A DNA stretch of 64,000 nt from Liolophura sinensis (GCF_032854445.1 NC_088303.1:33239501-33303500); one strand, 5' to 3'. Counted from the stretch's first letter, positions 26,101 through 35,002 are shown. Notes: generated from the letters alone by a model not told the origin. A program made the numbers and translations.

Positions 26101-26145
26101 ATCTAATTTCGGTGGGAACACAAATTCATCTGACGTTGCCGCCAT
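2101..26145 (-). CDS. SMG8: SMG8, nonsense-mediated mRNA decay factor (20 exons)
   Basis: SMG8 forms SMG1C with the kinase SMG1 and the G-like protein SMG9. In known systems SMG8 restrains SMG1 phosphorylation of UPF1 in nonsense-mediated decay. CDS exons, 5' to 3' on the minus strand: 26096-26145, 23384-23504, 22571-22600, 21571-21681, 19916-19999, 19567-19634, 18254-18404, 17608-17696, 16866-16999, 16244-16446, 15236-15375, 13852-13939, 12960-13115, 12210-12341, 11048-11261, 8597-8746, 7729-7866, 6707-6828, 3456-3514, 2101-2287. They total 2427 nt (808 codons plus stop), every junction is GT-AG and phases match. Family matches in order: KDEKVCVVSILGKSA, LLFLFSVSHLVL, LFAVPANQEFVYI, KGFDDNVGRHP, QHARGPCFKKYL, NGHQLCEAISLTGNHCVN, STVEYLPGMIH, GLDQQGFLPGSNFLLPWDI, FFCSGPEK, MDMPLY, PCPPPCPVFHPG. 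Human SMG8 is 991 residues; this model lacks low-complexity loops and roughly the last 35 residues. Least certain parts: exon 1 (chosen because only it supplies an ATG, the right phase and a GT), the 3' end of exon 18, and the C-terminus. Confidence 0.94.
3162..3174 (-). other. Duplicate copy of the SMG8 exon 19 splice donor (SINE TSD)
   Basis: The 13 bases match 3448-3460 exactly, and 3448-3460 spans the 5' splice site of exon 19 (minus strand TGCAG|GTAAGGGT). The copy lies inside intron 19, 286 nt downstream of the genuine donor on the transcript. Use of it would add most of an antisense SINE to exon 19. Confidence 0.88.
3175..3447 (+). mobile_element. SINE family A inserted at an SMG8 splice donor
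   Basis: This is a full-length copy. A box 'tggctcagtcgg', B box 'gagttcaagtcc', conserved body and (AATA)n tail are all present. The 13-bp duplication 'acccttacctgca' lies at 3162-3174 and 3448-3460. It is antisense to SMG8. The genuine donor of exon 19 is retained in the right-hand duplication. Confidence 0.95.
3549..3745. mobile_element. MITE family M, diverged copy
   Basis: The left end 'gtaattcttcaacccttttacat' (first 20 bases shared with the family) matches the copies near 20244, 47023, 48058 and 49011. The right end near 3719-3742 ('catatctgaaaaagttgagg') is roughly its reverse complement. The interior is diverged. It lies in SMG8 intron 18. Confidence 0.5.
3953..6766. repeat. 74-bp satellite derived from the SMG8 exon 18/intron 18 junction, about 38 copies
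   Basis: The plus-strand unit runs 'accttcacagtacttgtgct' ... 'tctggtccgctacag' ... 'ataattctgtatactat' and is 74 bp long. On the minus strand the part reading TTCTGTAGCGGACCAGA...AGTACTGTGAAGGTA matches the 3' end of SMG8 exon 18 and its donor (6703-6759, coding FCSGPEK...), followed by about 17 nt resembling adjacent intron. Most units carry a 1-base deletion relative to the exon, and 74 is not a multiple of 3, so the array has no long reading frame. Units next to the exon (6360-6700) and at the far end are the most diverged; the middle is homogeneous. A 740-bp (10-unit) higher-order period is visible: 'tacttgtgatgg' at 5161 and 5901, 'tctctggcccgc' at 5261 and 6001. Confidence 0.95.
7270..7514 (-). 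mobile_element. SINE family A with TSD
   Basis: Reverse-oriented copy: the T-rich (TATT)n end is at the left, and the tRNA-like head ('ctgagccacggaggcccc' in plus sense) is at the right. The target duplication 'gtcatcatattgat' / 'gtcatcgtattgat' lies at 7256-7269 and 7515-7528. It lies in SMG8 intron 17. Confidence 0.93.
8815..8990 (-). mobile_element. SINE family B, head fragment
   Basis: The minus strand reads a tRNA-like head ('gatggttagaccgtctgctt') followed by 'aggatcaaactc' and 'ggtcacaccaaag', as in the fuller copies near 20957-21312 and 46594-46860. It lies in SMG8 intron 15, upstream of exon 16. Confidence 0.6.
9714..9811 (+). mobile_element. SINE family A, 5'-truncated, with TSD
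   Basis: Only the 3' part of the element is present, from 'ccagtttcctcctaccataa' to the (AATA)n tail. The duplication 'atctcaagaaccaatg' / 'atcaaggaccaatg' flanks it at 9698-9713 and 9812-9825. This shows it inserted already truncated. Confidence 0.88.
10418..10512. repeat. Short tandem repeat of 'tgtctgtctgtactcacgta'
   Basis: Four imperfect copies, about 24-28 bp each, in SMG8 intron 15. The ORFs across it (repeated Y-S-R / T-Y-V peptides) are products of the repeat. Confidence 0.75.
11497..11830 (-). mobile_element. SINE family B, full length, with 14-bp TSD
   Basis: The duplication 'ccataactactgtc' lies at 11483-11496 and 11831-11844. Read on the minus strand, a tRNA-like head (containing 'ccagggtcaatcctggg') leads into the family body and ends at a tail containing 'cactcactcac'. 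This copy defines the family ends in this window. It lies in SMG8 intron 14. Confidence 0.85.
12544..12776. repeat. 28-bp tandem repeat, about 8 copies
   Basis: The unit is about 'cgccattagcaactctcata' plus 'ttgcacat', nearly perfect across 8 copies. Two outlying copies at 12436-12475 are separated by a unique stretch. It lies in SMG8 intron 13, 184 nt downstream of exon 13 on the transcript. Confidence 0.92.
13641..13766 (-). mobile_element. SINE family A fragment
   Basis: Reverse-oriented 3' portion ('ttgatttggttggtatttca', 'atatttcacttatgcgac', 'gggcagagcctggggag'). It is more diverged than the other copies and no target duplication was seen. It lies just downstream of SMG8 exon 12. Confidence 0.75.
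14622..14649. repeat. C-rich homopolymer tract
   Basis: Nearly 28 consecutive C with two interrupting A residues, in SMG8 intron 11. Length may be unreliable in an assembly. Confidence 0.9.
14861..15129 (-). mobile_element. SINE family A, full length, with TSD
   Basis: Reverse orientation, complete from the (TATT)n end to the tRNA-like head ('gagccacagaggccccc'). The duplication 'aaagtttatg' / 'aaagtttgtg' lies at 14851-14860 and 15130-15139. It ends about 106 nt from the low end (donor side) of SMG8 exon 11. Confidence 0.92.
17921..18200 (+). mobile_element. SINE family B with TSD
   Basis: Opposite orientation to the copy at 11497-11830. It starts at a truncated head 'ttggtagggcgtcaatcctg' and ends with 'aagcactcactcat'. 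The duplication 'attcacttcagaatgg' / 'ccacttcagagtgg' lies at 17905-17920 and 18201-18214. It sits 54 nt from SMG8 exon 7. Confidence 0.85.
18713..18812 (-). mobile_element. SINE family A, truncated
   Basis: Reverse-oriented 3' portion, from 'ttatttattcatttgactgg' to 'gggtagagcccga'. No target duplication recognised. Confidence 0.75.
18917..19121 (-). mobile_element. SINE family A, head-truncated, with TSD
   Basis: Reverse orientation; it lacks most of the tRNA-like head. The duplication 'aaaatggctttta' / 'aaagtggctttta' lies at 18904-18916 and 19122-19134. It lies in SMG8 intron 6. Confidence 0.9.
20240..20448. mobile_element. MITE family M copy
   Basis: Left end 'taattgctcaaccttttcgc', right end 'tttgaagaattacagta'. 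The ends are mutual reverse complements in outline and match the copies near 34305, 47023-47181, 48058-48275 and 49011-49201. It has no coding capacity. It lies in SMG8 intron 4. Confidence 0.72.
20527..20551. repeat. Poly(dG) tract, 25 G
   Basis: An uninterrupted run of 25 G on the plus strand in SMG8 intron 4; the transcript would read poly(C). Such tracts can form G-quadruplex or triplex DNA and are often mis-sized in assemblies. Confidence 0.95.
20957..21312 (-). mobile_element. SINE family B, full length, with probable TSD
   Basis: Minus strand: head 'gatagcccagttggtagagt' (A box), then 'gggtcaatcctgggtcgag' (B box), body and tail. Flanks 'atgatgatactga' (about 20944-20956) and 'atgatgatattga' (about 21314-21326) look like a target duplication. 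This copy shows the tRNA-like head most clearly. Confidence 0.85.
22885..23060 (-). mobile_element. SINE family B, tail fragment
   Basis: Matches the tail half of the family ('cagtcatgtgacgacgaagg', 'ggatttccaccgctctttta') and stops before the tRNA-like head. It lies in SMG8 intron 2. Confidence 0.75.
23570..23706 (-). mobile_element. SINE family A, truncated, with TSD
   Basis: Reverse-oriented 3' portion. The duplication 'ccctggccaaat' / 'ccctgaccaaat' lies at 23558-23569 and 23707-23718. It begins 66 nt from SMG8 exon 2, on the acceptor side. Confidence 0.88.
24949..25515. mobile_element. Fold-back element with arms of about 170 bp
   Basis: 24949-25132 and the reverse complement of 25345-25515 align along their lengths. 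Shared stretches include 'gccacatttactg', 'ttcgccaaaccaaaaa' / 'ctcgccaaaccaaaaa', 'gacaactgcacaaattca', 'aaataaatacattttca' and 'gtggcc'. The outermost 35 bases match at roughly 85 %. The spacer is about 210 bp with no coding capacity. This is the architecture of a Foldback or MITE-type DNA element. No clear target duplication found. It lies in SMG8 intron 1. Confidence 0.85.
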
Positions 26146-26350
26146 GATAGCTTAGCGCCACTAAAAAACCCAACATAGCAATATGGACCAACATAACCAA
26201 ATATAACGGACATGGACTCAAACATTGCTTCCATAAAAGTCAACCGATTACATTGTTTTTTACACTGAATGTAAATTTCTGAGATTCTCATGATTCAAGC
26301 GGGACATTTCATAGCAATTGGACACTAGTCCAATAGTGAGTAAATGTATA
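26146..26350 (-). promoter_or_regulatory. Probable SMG8 promoter region with inverted CCAAT motifs
   Basis: This is the sequence immediately upstream of the SMG8 start codon. An 18-base inverted repeat 'attggacactagtccaat' (26317-26334) puts CCAAT on both strands about 180 nt upstream. The start context is 'atcATGGCGGC', YY1-like, which is common near TSSs of housekeeping genes. No TATA box is evident. Assignment is by position and motif only. Confidence 0.35.
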
Positions 26351-27895
26351 TCTGCAGGATGACTGATTCCTTCAGCGTTTGCCTCAAAGGGTGGCAAATC
26401 GTAACACATTTTTAGCTAGCTGAAGTACTTTTATGCAAGTTAAATAGACTGATCTTGTTCATACCAGTGTCTCATATTATAGAGTATACACACATAAACT
26501 ATTATATGATTGACTGGAAAACATGAGTGTGTATGATCCTGGAACTTGTTCCTTAACAATGAATCCGTTGCAACGATCTATTCTCTCGCTAAGCAGGCTA
26601 TTATATGGGGTTTTTCACAGTATTTATACGCGTCCGGAGAAATTTATAGCCACTTTTAATAAATTCATCAGCATTGTTGAAAGGATGGCAGGGTTGAATT
26701 TCTGCAAAAATATTGTTTTACAAAAATTATGTCTGATGTAGGCGTTTAAAACTTTGAACTTTGTCACAGACTGGTTAAATAAGCTAGCTCCATGTCCAGT
26801 TTTGTCGTCTCAGAACCAGTTTAAACTGGTGTACGTACCGTAATGAAAAGCAGTTTAAATAAAAGCAGTTTAGAGAGATATACTTTATCTCCAAGATAAA
26901 GAAATCCAATGTTAAACCGGGTACCTTTTGTTTTCTATTCGATATTATTGGGTTAAATAGTAAAAACGAAACTGAATACATCAACAGTTTCTGAATTATA
27001 AAACATATATTAGGTTACGGAAGTTACTCTATAGTATAATTATAGACAGGTATAGGTTAGTACAATATGTCAGTTTTGGAACAATAATTTATGCAATTGT
27101 TTGATTGGTTCATTCATTGATTTAATTACAATATTACTGAGCTGAATGTTATATCTCTAAGAAATCCCTAAGAAATAACCCTTTAAACACAGCAATATCC
27201 CCATTGCTTTATCATAGTTCTGTTATATGCAAATACACAGATGGCATATCTTTAACTTTACTCAAACTATGATATATTTGTACAGGCTTCAAGTTTAGGC
27301 ATACTGTAGCTCTCAACAAATTGAAAGAATTCACGCTATTTGCACATATAATTTTGCAGTCGAACACCTAAATAAAGTATCGGTATGTATTATTTGAATT
27401 TCATGCAGTTCCTATCGTTTAGGACAATTCCATATAGACCTTTCGATCAATGAGGGTTCCAGTATTGGCAATAAGCGGTTTCCTTGCTTGAGATTTAATA
27501 TAGTCTTTAATGTTTCCTCCGGAGCTGCATGTAATTGAATGTAAAAGGTTCATTGTCTGTATTGATCATATTTATATCTATATTATAAATTCAAGGTCGA
27601 AACTTAGGGTGAAATAAGTGACAATTTCGAGGAAGTTATGTCTCATTTTCGACAAAGAAGTGTCAAAAAAAACAAAAATGGACAATGGACATTTTCGGGG
27701 CAAGGATTAAGGCTCTAGGCGAATGAATTCAATCATTATTGCGGTCCATGCTAGTTAATACAAGCTCTCGTTAATCAAAGTATGTACATGTATTTTAGTT
27801 GCGCTTTGACTGGAACTGTCCATGTGTATCCAACTGTAGTGTTGATCTTCTCAACACTTCTTTGTCCCGTGTTAAACCGAATTGCAATTATAAAT
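26351..27895. other. Intergenic region between divergent SMG8 and GNMT
   Basis: AT-rich. I see no exon-like ORF, SINE or inverted-repeat element. It should contain the distal regulatory sequence of both genes, but no specific site can be supported. Confidence 0.5.
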
Positions 27896-27907
27896 TGACT
27901 TGGTGAG

Positions 27908-28080
27908 AGGAATTGATTCAAACACCTGAGAAGACTCACGACAGAGGGACTTCATTTTAGCACATGGCAAGACTCTTGGCGAAAGGACTTGATTCAAACA
28001 CCTGGCAAGACTTTTGTAGAAACGACTTGATTAATTCAAACACCTGGCAAAGCTGTTGTCGGACGGATTTGATTAACAGA
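27908..28080. repeat. Diverged 38-bp tandem repeat upstream of GNMT, 4 copies
   Basis: Four copies of 'gacttgattcaaacacctgg' followed by 'caagactcttg..gaaagg', beginning near 27908, 27951, 27985 and 28023. It lies about 450-620 nt upstream of the proposed GNMT TATA box. Confidence 0.75.
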
Positions 28081-28530
28081 AGTGAATCGGTTTGACGACA
28101 ACTACACTCATGTACAGTAAACTGTACAGAAAAAAGTAAAAAAATATTTTTGCATAGGCCTATGTTTTAAAAATATAATCCATTATCGTAAAAATGTTTA
28201 ATGAGATTTCATTTCGTCAACGACCATAAATATGGGGGGAGAAAGCGGAAACGTGGTAAAATAAATGAAATCAAATGAATCCATATACCTGTTATAATTA
28301 TCCACGCATTTTGACTTCTGCACTCCGTGGCCTATGTTATACGGGTGACCTGTTATCCACCAATGAGTGGCAGTGAAATTCGTTCAGCAACCCAAAACTG
28401 CATATGGCCTGTGTTATATATATTAACACTGCAATGATGGGTGGACTTAACGGAACACGGGTATATACTGGTTTTTGTCAGAGTGATCAAAGCGGAATTT
28501 ACCGGATAAAATAATAGATATCGACTGGAT

Positions 28531-28538
28531 TATAAATA
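28531..28538 (+). promoter_or_regulatory. TATA box of GNMT (TATAAATA)
   Basis: A consensus TATAAATA lies 73 nt upstream of the GNMT ATG. A start about 30 nt downstream would give a 5' UTR of about 45 nt. A second AT-rich candidate (28414-28425) would give a longer leader. Confidence 0.5.
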
Positions 28539-28610
28539 CAACTGGATAGAAGGAAAACATAAACAGACGCCACGGCCATTTGTTTTATAGAGTTCAAGAA
28601 ACAAGGCATC

Positions 28611-31600
28611 ATGACCACCTCAGTGGACGACGGCAGCGATCTTCATTGCGTGTACGTCAGCGACGACCAATACGCCGATGGTAAAGCCGCCAAAATCTGG
28701 AACCTGTATATCGGATGTAAGCAACAGAGAACATCCCAGTACAAAGACTGGCTGTGCGGGGTGCTCAAAGACTACGACTGTAGGACAGTCCTAGACGTGG
28801 CATGTGGCACGGGGTAAGCGTTCGCCATCTTGCCAATTATCCATGATTAATGGCCATTCAAGTAAACTCTATTCTATTCTATTCTATTCTATTAAACGAC
28901 CAAAAAAATGGAACAGTATCTTGAGGAATGCCATAAAAAAAAAACATACACTGTTTCTAACAAGATGTTTACTTATATGTATATATTGTTTTTTGGTTTT
29001 TTATTTCCCACTGAATTAAATTCAGTCAAATGTTTGCATTGTATTTGTGGTGTTATCGGCCATGCTGCCACGGAAGTGCTCTGGTGCCAAATCACTTATC
29101 AATTATAAGTGCACCATATAACCAAACATTTGACTCTCTGTAAAACAAAATTTTAAGAAATAATACTAATAAATAAATAAATGACGCATAGGCCTGGTTT
29201 CATTTTTTTGTTAACTTTTTTACATTTAACAAATTTAATAATACTACCAGTGAAATTTTAATACAATGCTAAAAGGAAAGTATATGCTTCGTTACACTGT
29301 GAAGAGGGGTCGCACACTGCAGTCCAGTACCTGAGATGGATTTTGAGAGAAAGATTTGTTTATGTTAACACGTTTGTGTAAGTAGATGCAGAAGTTGCAA
29401 GGGTACCGCATTATACAAGGTGTCCCAGAAGTCGCGCACCATCCAGGTTGAGGTTGAATGCTTGAGTTACAGAACGGTGTGTTGCCCCATTTCTCCCAAA
29501 CATAAAAACCAATTCAACTGTTTCTTGTACTGTTAGCTTATTAACCATAATTAGCTCTGAAAGAGAGAAAAATTTAGAATCAGTATTAAATCTGAAACAC
29601 AGAAAAAAAAATGAAAATCAGGATGGTGCACCACTTCTGGGACACCCTGTATTTTGAAGTTGGAGCATAAATTCGAGTGTTTCAGTAATCGACTTTTGAT
29701 TTCAGTAATACTTTTGTCGCTATTGTTGATCACATACATATATTTACACGCGTATGTTTTAATTTTGTGACACGAGTATAATTTATATATGTATATATAT
29801 ATATTTATGTTTGCCTGTAGAGTTGACTCGATCATGCTGTTGGAGGAAGGATTCAACGTCACGAGCACAGACGGAAGTGACAAGATGCTCAAATATGCCC
29901 TTAGAGAACGCTGGGAGAGACGAAAGGAAACCATCTTTGACAGTTGGGGTGAGTTTTGGGTTTAACGGAGATGTATATTCCAGCTGATTTAAAAAGTCTT
30001 TAAGGAAGTGATAATGGTTGGAAACATATTTTTTCGATAATAATATTGCAATACAGGAAAGATGAATGATTTTATAATGCTGATATCATAGAGGTATAGC
30101 ATAGTATATATGGGCTTAGTGGCCAATTTACTGTGCAAGATTTTGCTATTGATACATAAATATAAACCTCGCATGTTATCTCTTCTAATTTTATTTGACT
30201 TAAAACATATAAAATAGAATTGGCGTATGTTGTAACTGTTTGTAACGCAGTGTAATGCTGCTAGCCACCGTTCAATGGCTATTATAGTGGATTGCTTGGA
30301 TTTCCATTTTTTTGTTTTGTTTTTTTTTGTTTACACCATGTGCAATTTTGCCTCAAATCTGTTAAAGGACAATTGTTTTTTTTTTCTTGTATGGAGTGGG
30401 GGGGGGGGTACATTACCTATTAAATTTGCGCGAGATGGCCCATCGGAATTGCCATTCCTTGAGGAAAAAAAGAATTTAATGATAAAGGTCCGGTTAAACT
30501 GTAACATATTTCGATACAACTCGGTAAAACCCGTATATGACAAAGGCATAACAAAGGATGTTTACTACATGAACATTTTTTTTATGAATAGCTGGAATCC
30601 ATGCGCGACGGGGTTACCTTTATTTGTATTTGACTTGAAATTACTCAGGGACTACGAGTTTGAATTATAAATTGGATTTCATAACTTACATGCAGGCGTC
30701 ACAGAAACATGATCACTGCTTCTGTCTTACGTGTTACCAGCTTTATTTATTGGAATTATCGATCTGGAACGTCCCTTCACGGTTTACGAGTGGTAGATGA
30801 ATATTGAACTTGTCGCTTAGACACGAATCTATGTATGTTATATGGTTGGAAAGTCATTCATAAACATACATTTAAAAAAAAAATGTAGGATTTATACTGA
30901 ATGTGACGGCAAATATGTCGAATTTTAGGTTATCTTCAAATGATAACCGAATTGTTAAAATCCCGCTGCAGACGATAAATAGTATTATGGTAAGAACCGG
31001 TTTAAACTGGCAAGTTATGGGACACTTCTGCACAATCGTCATATCAGGCATGGCTTCACCAACAGTCGTGATAAGAAACCGGATCAAACCGCAAATAGGG
31101 AATGTTCATCTTTATGTACCTGTACATTTGTTTATAGACACGTTCCGTGAAGTGAAGTGAAGGCATTACCATTGGGGTTCTTAATGAACTTGAGTATAAA
31201 ACCTAAAAAAGCCGCTGATGGGTACCACTCTTTAATAATACTTAGAAGTTGAAATCATCCCATTCTTTAGTTAGTCAATCTTAAATAATCCTGGCTGTAT
31301 GTATTGTTCTCAATACTGTGAATTACTGAGGTATAAAGTATTTTGCTTTCTTTTCCTTCAAAGTTTCTGATATAAAATATAGCAATCAGTAATTAACATA
31401 TTTACTTATTTATCTATTCGTTTGTTTATTTATTTATTTATTTATTTGGAACCTCGCAGAATCTCAGCGATATCCGATAGCACCTGCCTATTGCAAGGCC
31501 TGCACCATCAACTTTTGCGATATGTCGCAACTATAGCTGTAAGGAATTGAGATAATTGTTTTACTTTGTTTATGCTACTTCGAAACTTCTTCTTTATAAA

Positions 31601-33945
31601 GCTAATTCTAATTCCCATCGCAGAAATTGAAGAGGCTAACTGGCTAACCCTTGCTGACGACATAGAACATCTCAAACCGGAAGGAGGATTCGATGCTTTA
31701 ATCTGTCTCGGAAACTCATTCGCTCATCTCCCAGATGACAGCGGAGATCTCCGAAACCAAAAAATTGCACTAAGTCACTTCCGTTCAATGTTAAAACCTG
31801 GGGGAATTCTCATCATAGATCATCGTAACTACGACGCTATTCTGGACAAAGGCAGAGCGCCTGCTAAAAACATATACTACAACGTAAGTCTGTTGTATGA
31901 ATGAATGCCCCGAGATTAACGCCATATTGGCCGTATTTCGGTCATGTTGTATCGATTTACAGTTTAGAAAATTGCCCTTTTGTCTCAATTGCTTCCACTT
32001 CGAACGAGGACTTTTAAACTTTCAGAAATATTTTCAGAAATTTTAATACATGGCCCTATTACATACAGGACGGATCTAATTAATTTTACAATCAAAACGT
32101 TCTCATAGACAGTTGGACCAAAACATGTCTGATTAAGGTGAAAACAGTTTTATTTACTGGTTATGTACATATACTTTGTACTTCACAAATTATGTTTAAC
32201 CATACAGATACCAAACATTTATCACACTTTCATGCGTTCTCTGGTTTTAAACGCATGCATGCCATTCGTGTTCATACCAACAAAGCTTATCTGAATATAC
32301 CAATAAGCCCCCTTTGACGCACCACCATACGCAACGAATACGCATGAATAGGAATAACAAGGCTAGTCAATAGCTGGCGAAACACTTTAGCGGTTTCCGC
32401 ATATACTGGCAATACCAAGGGTCAATGGTAAACATGCACTTACTATCTACAATATAAATTGTATTCTAAAAGTACAGACATTACATTATTTTAAAATTGC
32501 ATTTCAACAGAGTGATCACATCTTGGGCATCGAGTGCTGCAACGTGTACGTCAATGGGAAAGCGACGTCAGTGACGTTGGATTACACGCTAGACGTGTCC
32601 AAAGCTTTTGAGAACCAGTCACTGGTGCGAAAACCTATGATGGATTTGGACAATGAGAAGTAAGTTGGTGTTCTGATACATTTCCACCGTACGTGGGAAG
32701 GTCTGCCAGCAACCTGCGGATGGTCGTGGGTTTCCCCTGGGCTCTTCCCTGTTTCCTCCCACCATAATGCTGGCCGCCGTCGTATAAGTAAAATATTCTT
32801 GAGTACGACCTAAAACACCAGTAAAATAAATAAATAAATAAATAAATAAATACATTTCCTATCTTACGAGTGTATGCAAACACCTGATTCTCAACATTTC
32901 ATGGTCAGATATACATGGCTGAGACATCCAATTTTGAGCAGGTACATCAGTTTATTTATTTATTTAGTTTTTTAAATTTAGTTTTAATTTTTATTTACTT
33001 GATTCGCACGTTTGGATACAAATTCTTGATGCATTCAGTTTGGACTAAATAGGTATATATATAATTTATTTATTTACCGGATTGAGATTTAAATTTATCA
33101 AGGTTTTATATAATTCATTGGCACAGTATGAGAGATATATGTAAATATGTTTCATACATGGGAGTTATTTCCATGGAAAGAATCTAGAAATATGGCAGGT
33201 GCGTATAAATACGGTTGCAACTGTCTCGCTGACATGTACCTTAAGCTTTATATCGGTGTTTGCATACAATGATCTTTTAGACACCAGTTGTATCATTTTA
33301 ATACATGACCACTTTTTTCCTCTGAAAATTAGTCCCAGTTAACATTCAGGTCTTATTAAGCGTAATATCAAATTTGAATTAGGCATCGGTGGAATCTGCG
33401 ACAGGCTGCGAGTCAACAGAAATATGTCTGTGCATGTTTAAAGACAAATAACACGTGCGAAAAATGTCATCAGACATGATGGCCACCAAGGTAGCATATA
33501 ATGATTCCTCCATCTGGTACCGGAAGTTAAAGATGCACATCGCTTAGTGGCCACAAATGCTTTATTTACTACGATTAAGCATTTACATAAGCAGAATAAA
33601 ACCCTGAGGTAAATTGACAGGAGGGTGCCTTTCACCGGTTATACATGTGACCATTTGCCAATTAGCAAACTGTCGTCGCTGTTCTTATTTTACTCTCTAT
33701 TCTGTAAATCTGTAGGTCTATAATAATTAGGCTATATCTGGAAAAATGAGCTATTCCTTATACATTACAGAATTAACCACAAGTTCCGTTTGTCCTACTA
33801 CCCTCATCGCTTGAACGATTTCTCAACCCTTCTCACCAAAGTCTTCTCCAACGACAGCGTGCACCATATTTACGCCGACTTCAAAACGCTGGAGGAGGAG
33901 GACCAGCCGGCGTATTACATTCACGTCGTGCAGAAGGCAGTTTGA
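28611..33945 (+). CDS. GNMT: Glycine N-methyltransferase (5 exons, complete)
   Basis: The enzyme transfers the methyl group of S-adenosylmethionine to glycine, giving sarcosine. It is cytosolic, a homotetramer in mammals, buffers SAM levels and binds folate. Exons: 28611-28813, 29821-29948, 31624-31883, 32511-32659, 33771-33945. All junctions are GT-AG with phases 2, 1, 0, 2, giving 915 nt and 304 residues (human 295). Family matches: [17 protein letters not shown] (residues 19-35), the class I SAM-binding loop [12 protein letters not shown] (60-71), [26 protein letters not shown] (138-148), LIIDHRNYD (173-181), [13 protein letters not shown] and YYIHVV near the C-terminus. Residues equivalent to rat Tyr21, Trp30, Tyr33, Arg40, Asp85, Asn138 and Arg175 fall at Y21, W30, Y33, R40, D85, N141 and R178, so it is probably active. 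The ATG aligns with the family N-terminus. Divergent to SMG8. Confidence 0.97.
28868..28893. repeat. (ATTCT)n microsatellite
   Basis: Five copies of a pentanucleotide 55 nt into GNMT intron 1. Confidence 0.9.
29414..29651. mobile_element. Mariner-type MITE in GNMT intron 1
   Basis: Terminal inverted repeats of 31 bp differ at three positions: left 'tacaaggtgtcccagaagt...', right ending '...acttctgggacaccctgta'. The ends are TA-flanked ('TAcaagg ... ccctgTA'). At 238 bp with no transposase it is a non-autonomous derivative. The end sequence fits the Tc1/mariner superfamily (family knowledge), not proven here. Confidence 0.88.
32686..32849 (+). mobile_element. SINE family A, 5'-truncated, with TSD, in GNMT intron 4
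   Basis: 3' portion from 'accgtacgtgggaaggtctg' through the (AAAT)n tail. The duplication 'atacatttcc' lies at 32676-32685 and 32850-32859. It begins 26 nt after the GNMT exon 4 donor (GTAAGT at 32660). Confidence 0.92.
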
Positions 33946-34092
33946 CGTTGACGTCACTGACGTTGGAACGACTGTGTGATTGTGTGTAATTGGAATGGAA
34001 ATGAGAATGTATGGTGTCGAAGAACATTGGTGAGAATAATCGAGATCCGGAAATATTTATCGTTGTACTCTGCGTTAATATTTTGTCTACCC

Positions 34093-34305
34093 ATGTTCTT
34101 CAAAACTTTTCAACCGCCTATGCAATCTATATTTTGAAAAATTCTGAAAGAACTGTGGGATGTAGAGTAATGGTTTGCACAGATTTGCGAAGCTTGCATC
34201 TTTAGTGACACAAACAAATCATTTTAGCATCATTTTGGTCAATGTAATTGCATGCATAAATTTCACGTAGAACGGTCTTTAGAGAAATTTTGAAGATTTA
34301 CAGTA
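34093..34305. mobile_element. MITE family M copy in the GNMT 3' UTR
   Basis: About 210 bp matching 49011-49201 along most of its length ('ttcaaccgcctatgcaat', 'tagtgacacaaacaaatcat', 'gaagatttacagta'). It lies after the GNMT stop (33945) and before the AATAAA at 34368. The left terminus is more degraded than the right. Confidence 0.75.
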
Positions 34306-34367
34306 GCTGCATTCGCTCTGTTGTGACTGTAGATAACCGTTTTCGATAAAAGCTACATTGTGGGAAC

Positions 34368-34373
34368 AATAAA
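34368..34373 (+). other. Poly(A) signal of GNMT (AATAAA)
   Basis: First AATAAA downstream of the GNMT stop codon, giving a 3' UTR of about 440-450 nt. A T/G-rich stretch ('tgttttaagagttttggtgc') follows at a normal distance. Confidence 0.7.
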
Positions 34374-35002
34374 ACATATTCTGTATATGTGCCAGACTTG
34401 TTTTAAGAGTTTTGGTGCTTCCTATGCATGGCTAGTAACCATACTGTGTATATATCGTCGACTTATACACGTATGCTGTCATACTGTAAATATGTCTCCG
34501 ACTTATACATGTAAACTGCCATACTGTGTATGGTCATGATGAATCCTGGGACCACGCAGCTAGGTTGTAGATTTACTGGTTTCCACGTATCTGTTATATA
34601 TTGAAACAATGTGCATTCATGTTACGCCTACATATTGACACACTCAGTATTCATATCCATGACAATTAAAATCATGTGTTTGGGAGGAATATATAAGCAC
34701 ATTGCAAAACGGAAGTCATTCTCTGATGGGAAATAAAGGTTTGTCGTGACATCGGCTGTAAAGGTGATAGAAATTTTGAGTGATGGCATTTTGGGCTTCA
34801 GCATGGTACCATAAAAGGTGTGATACGTATGGAGGGTTGAGGGATTGTGTAGTGCTAATATAATTGTGGCGTAGTCTCTATGTATGCTGTACAAGGTATA
34901 CTATATTAAGCTTAGATATTTAAGTGAGCTAAGCAACAATGCTTTTATCGTGTGCAATGTTAAATGTGTCGTACAACGGTATAGTCTGTGATAACGGAAT
35001 AT

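Noticed and set aside
30275-30670. 131-codon plus ORF in GNMT intron 2
   Set aside because: Low-complexity hydrophobic and T/G-run-driven sequence between two confirmed GNMT exons; no family match.
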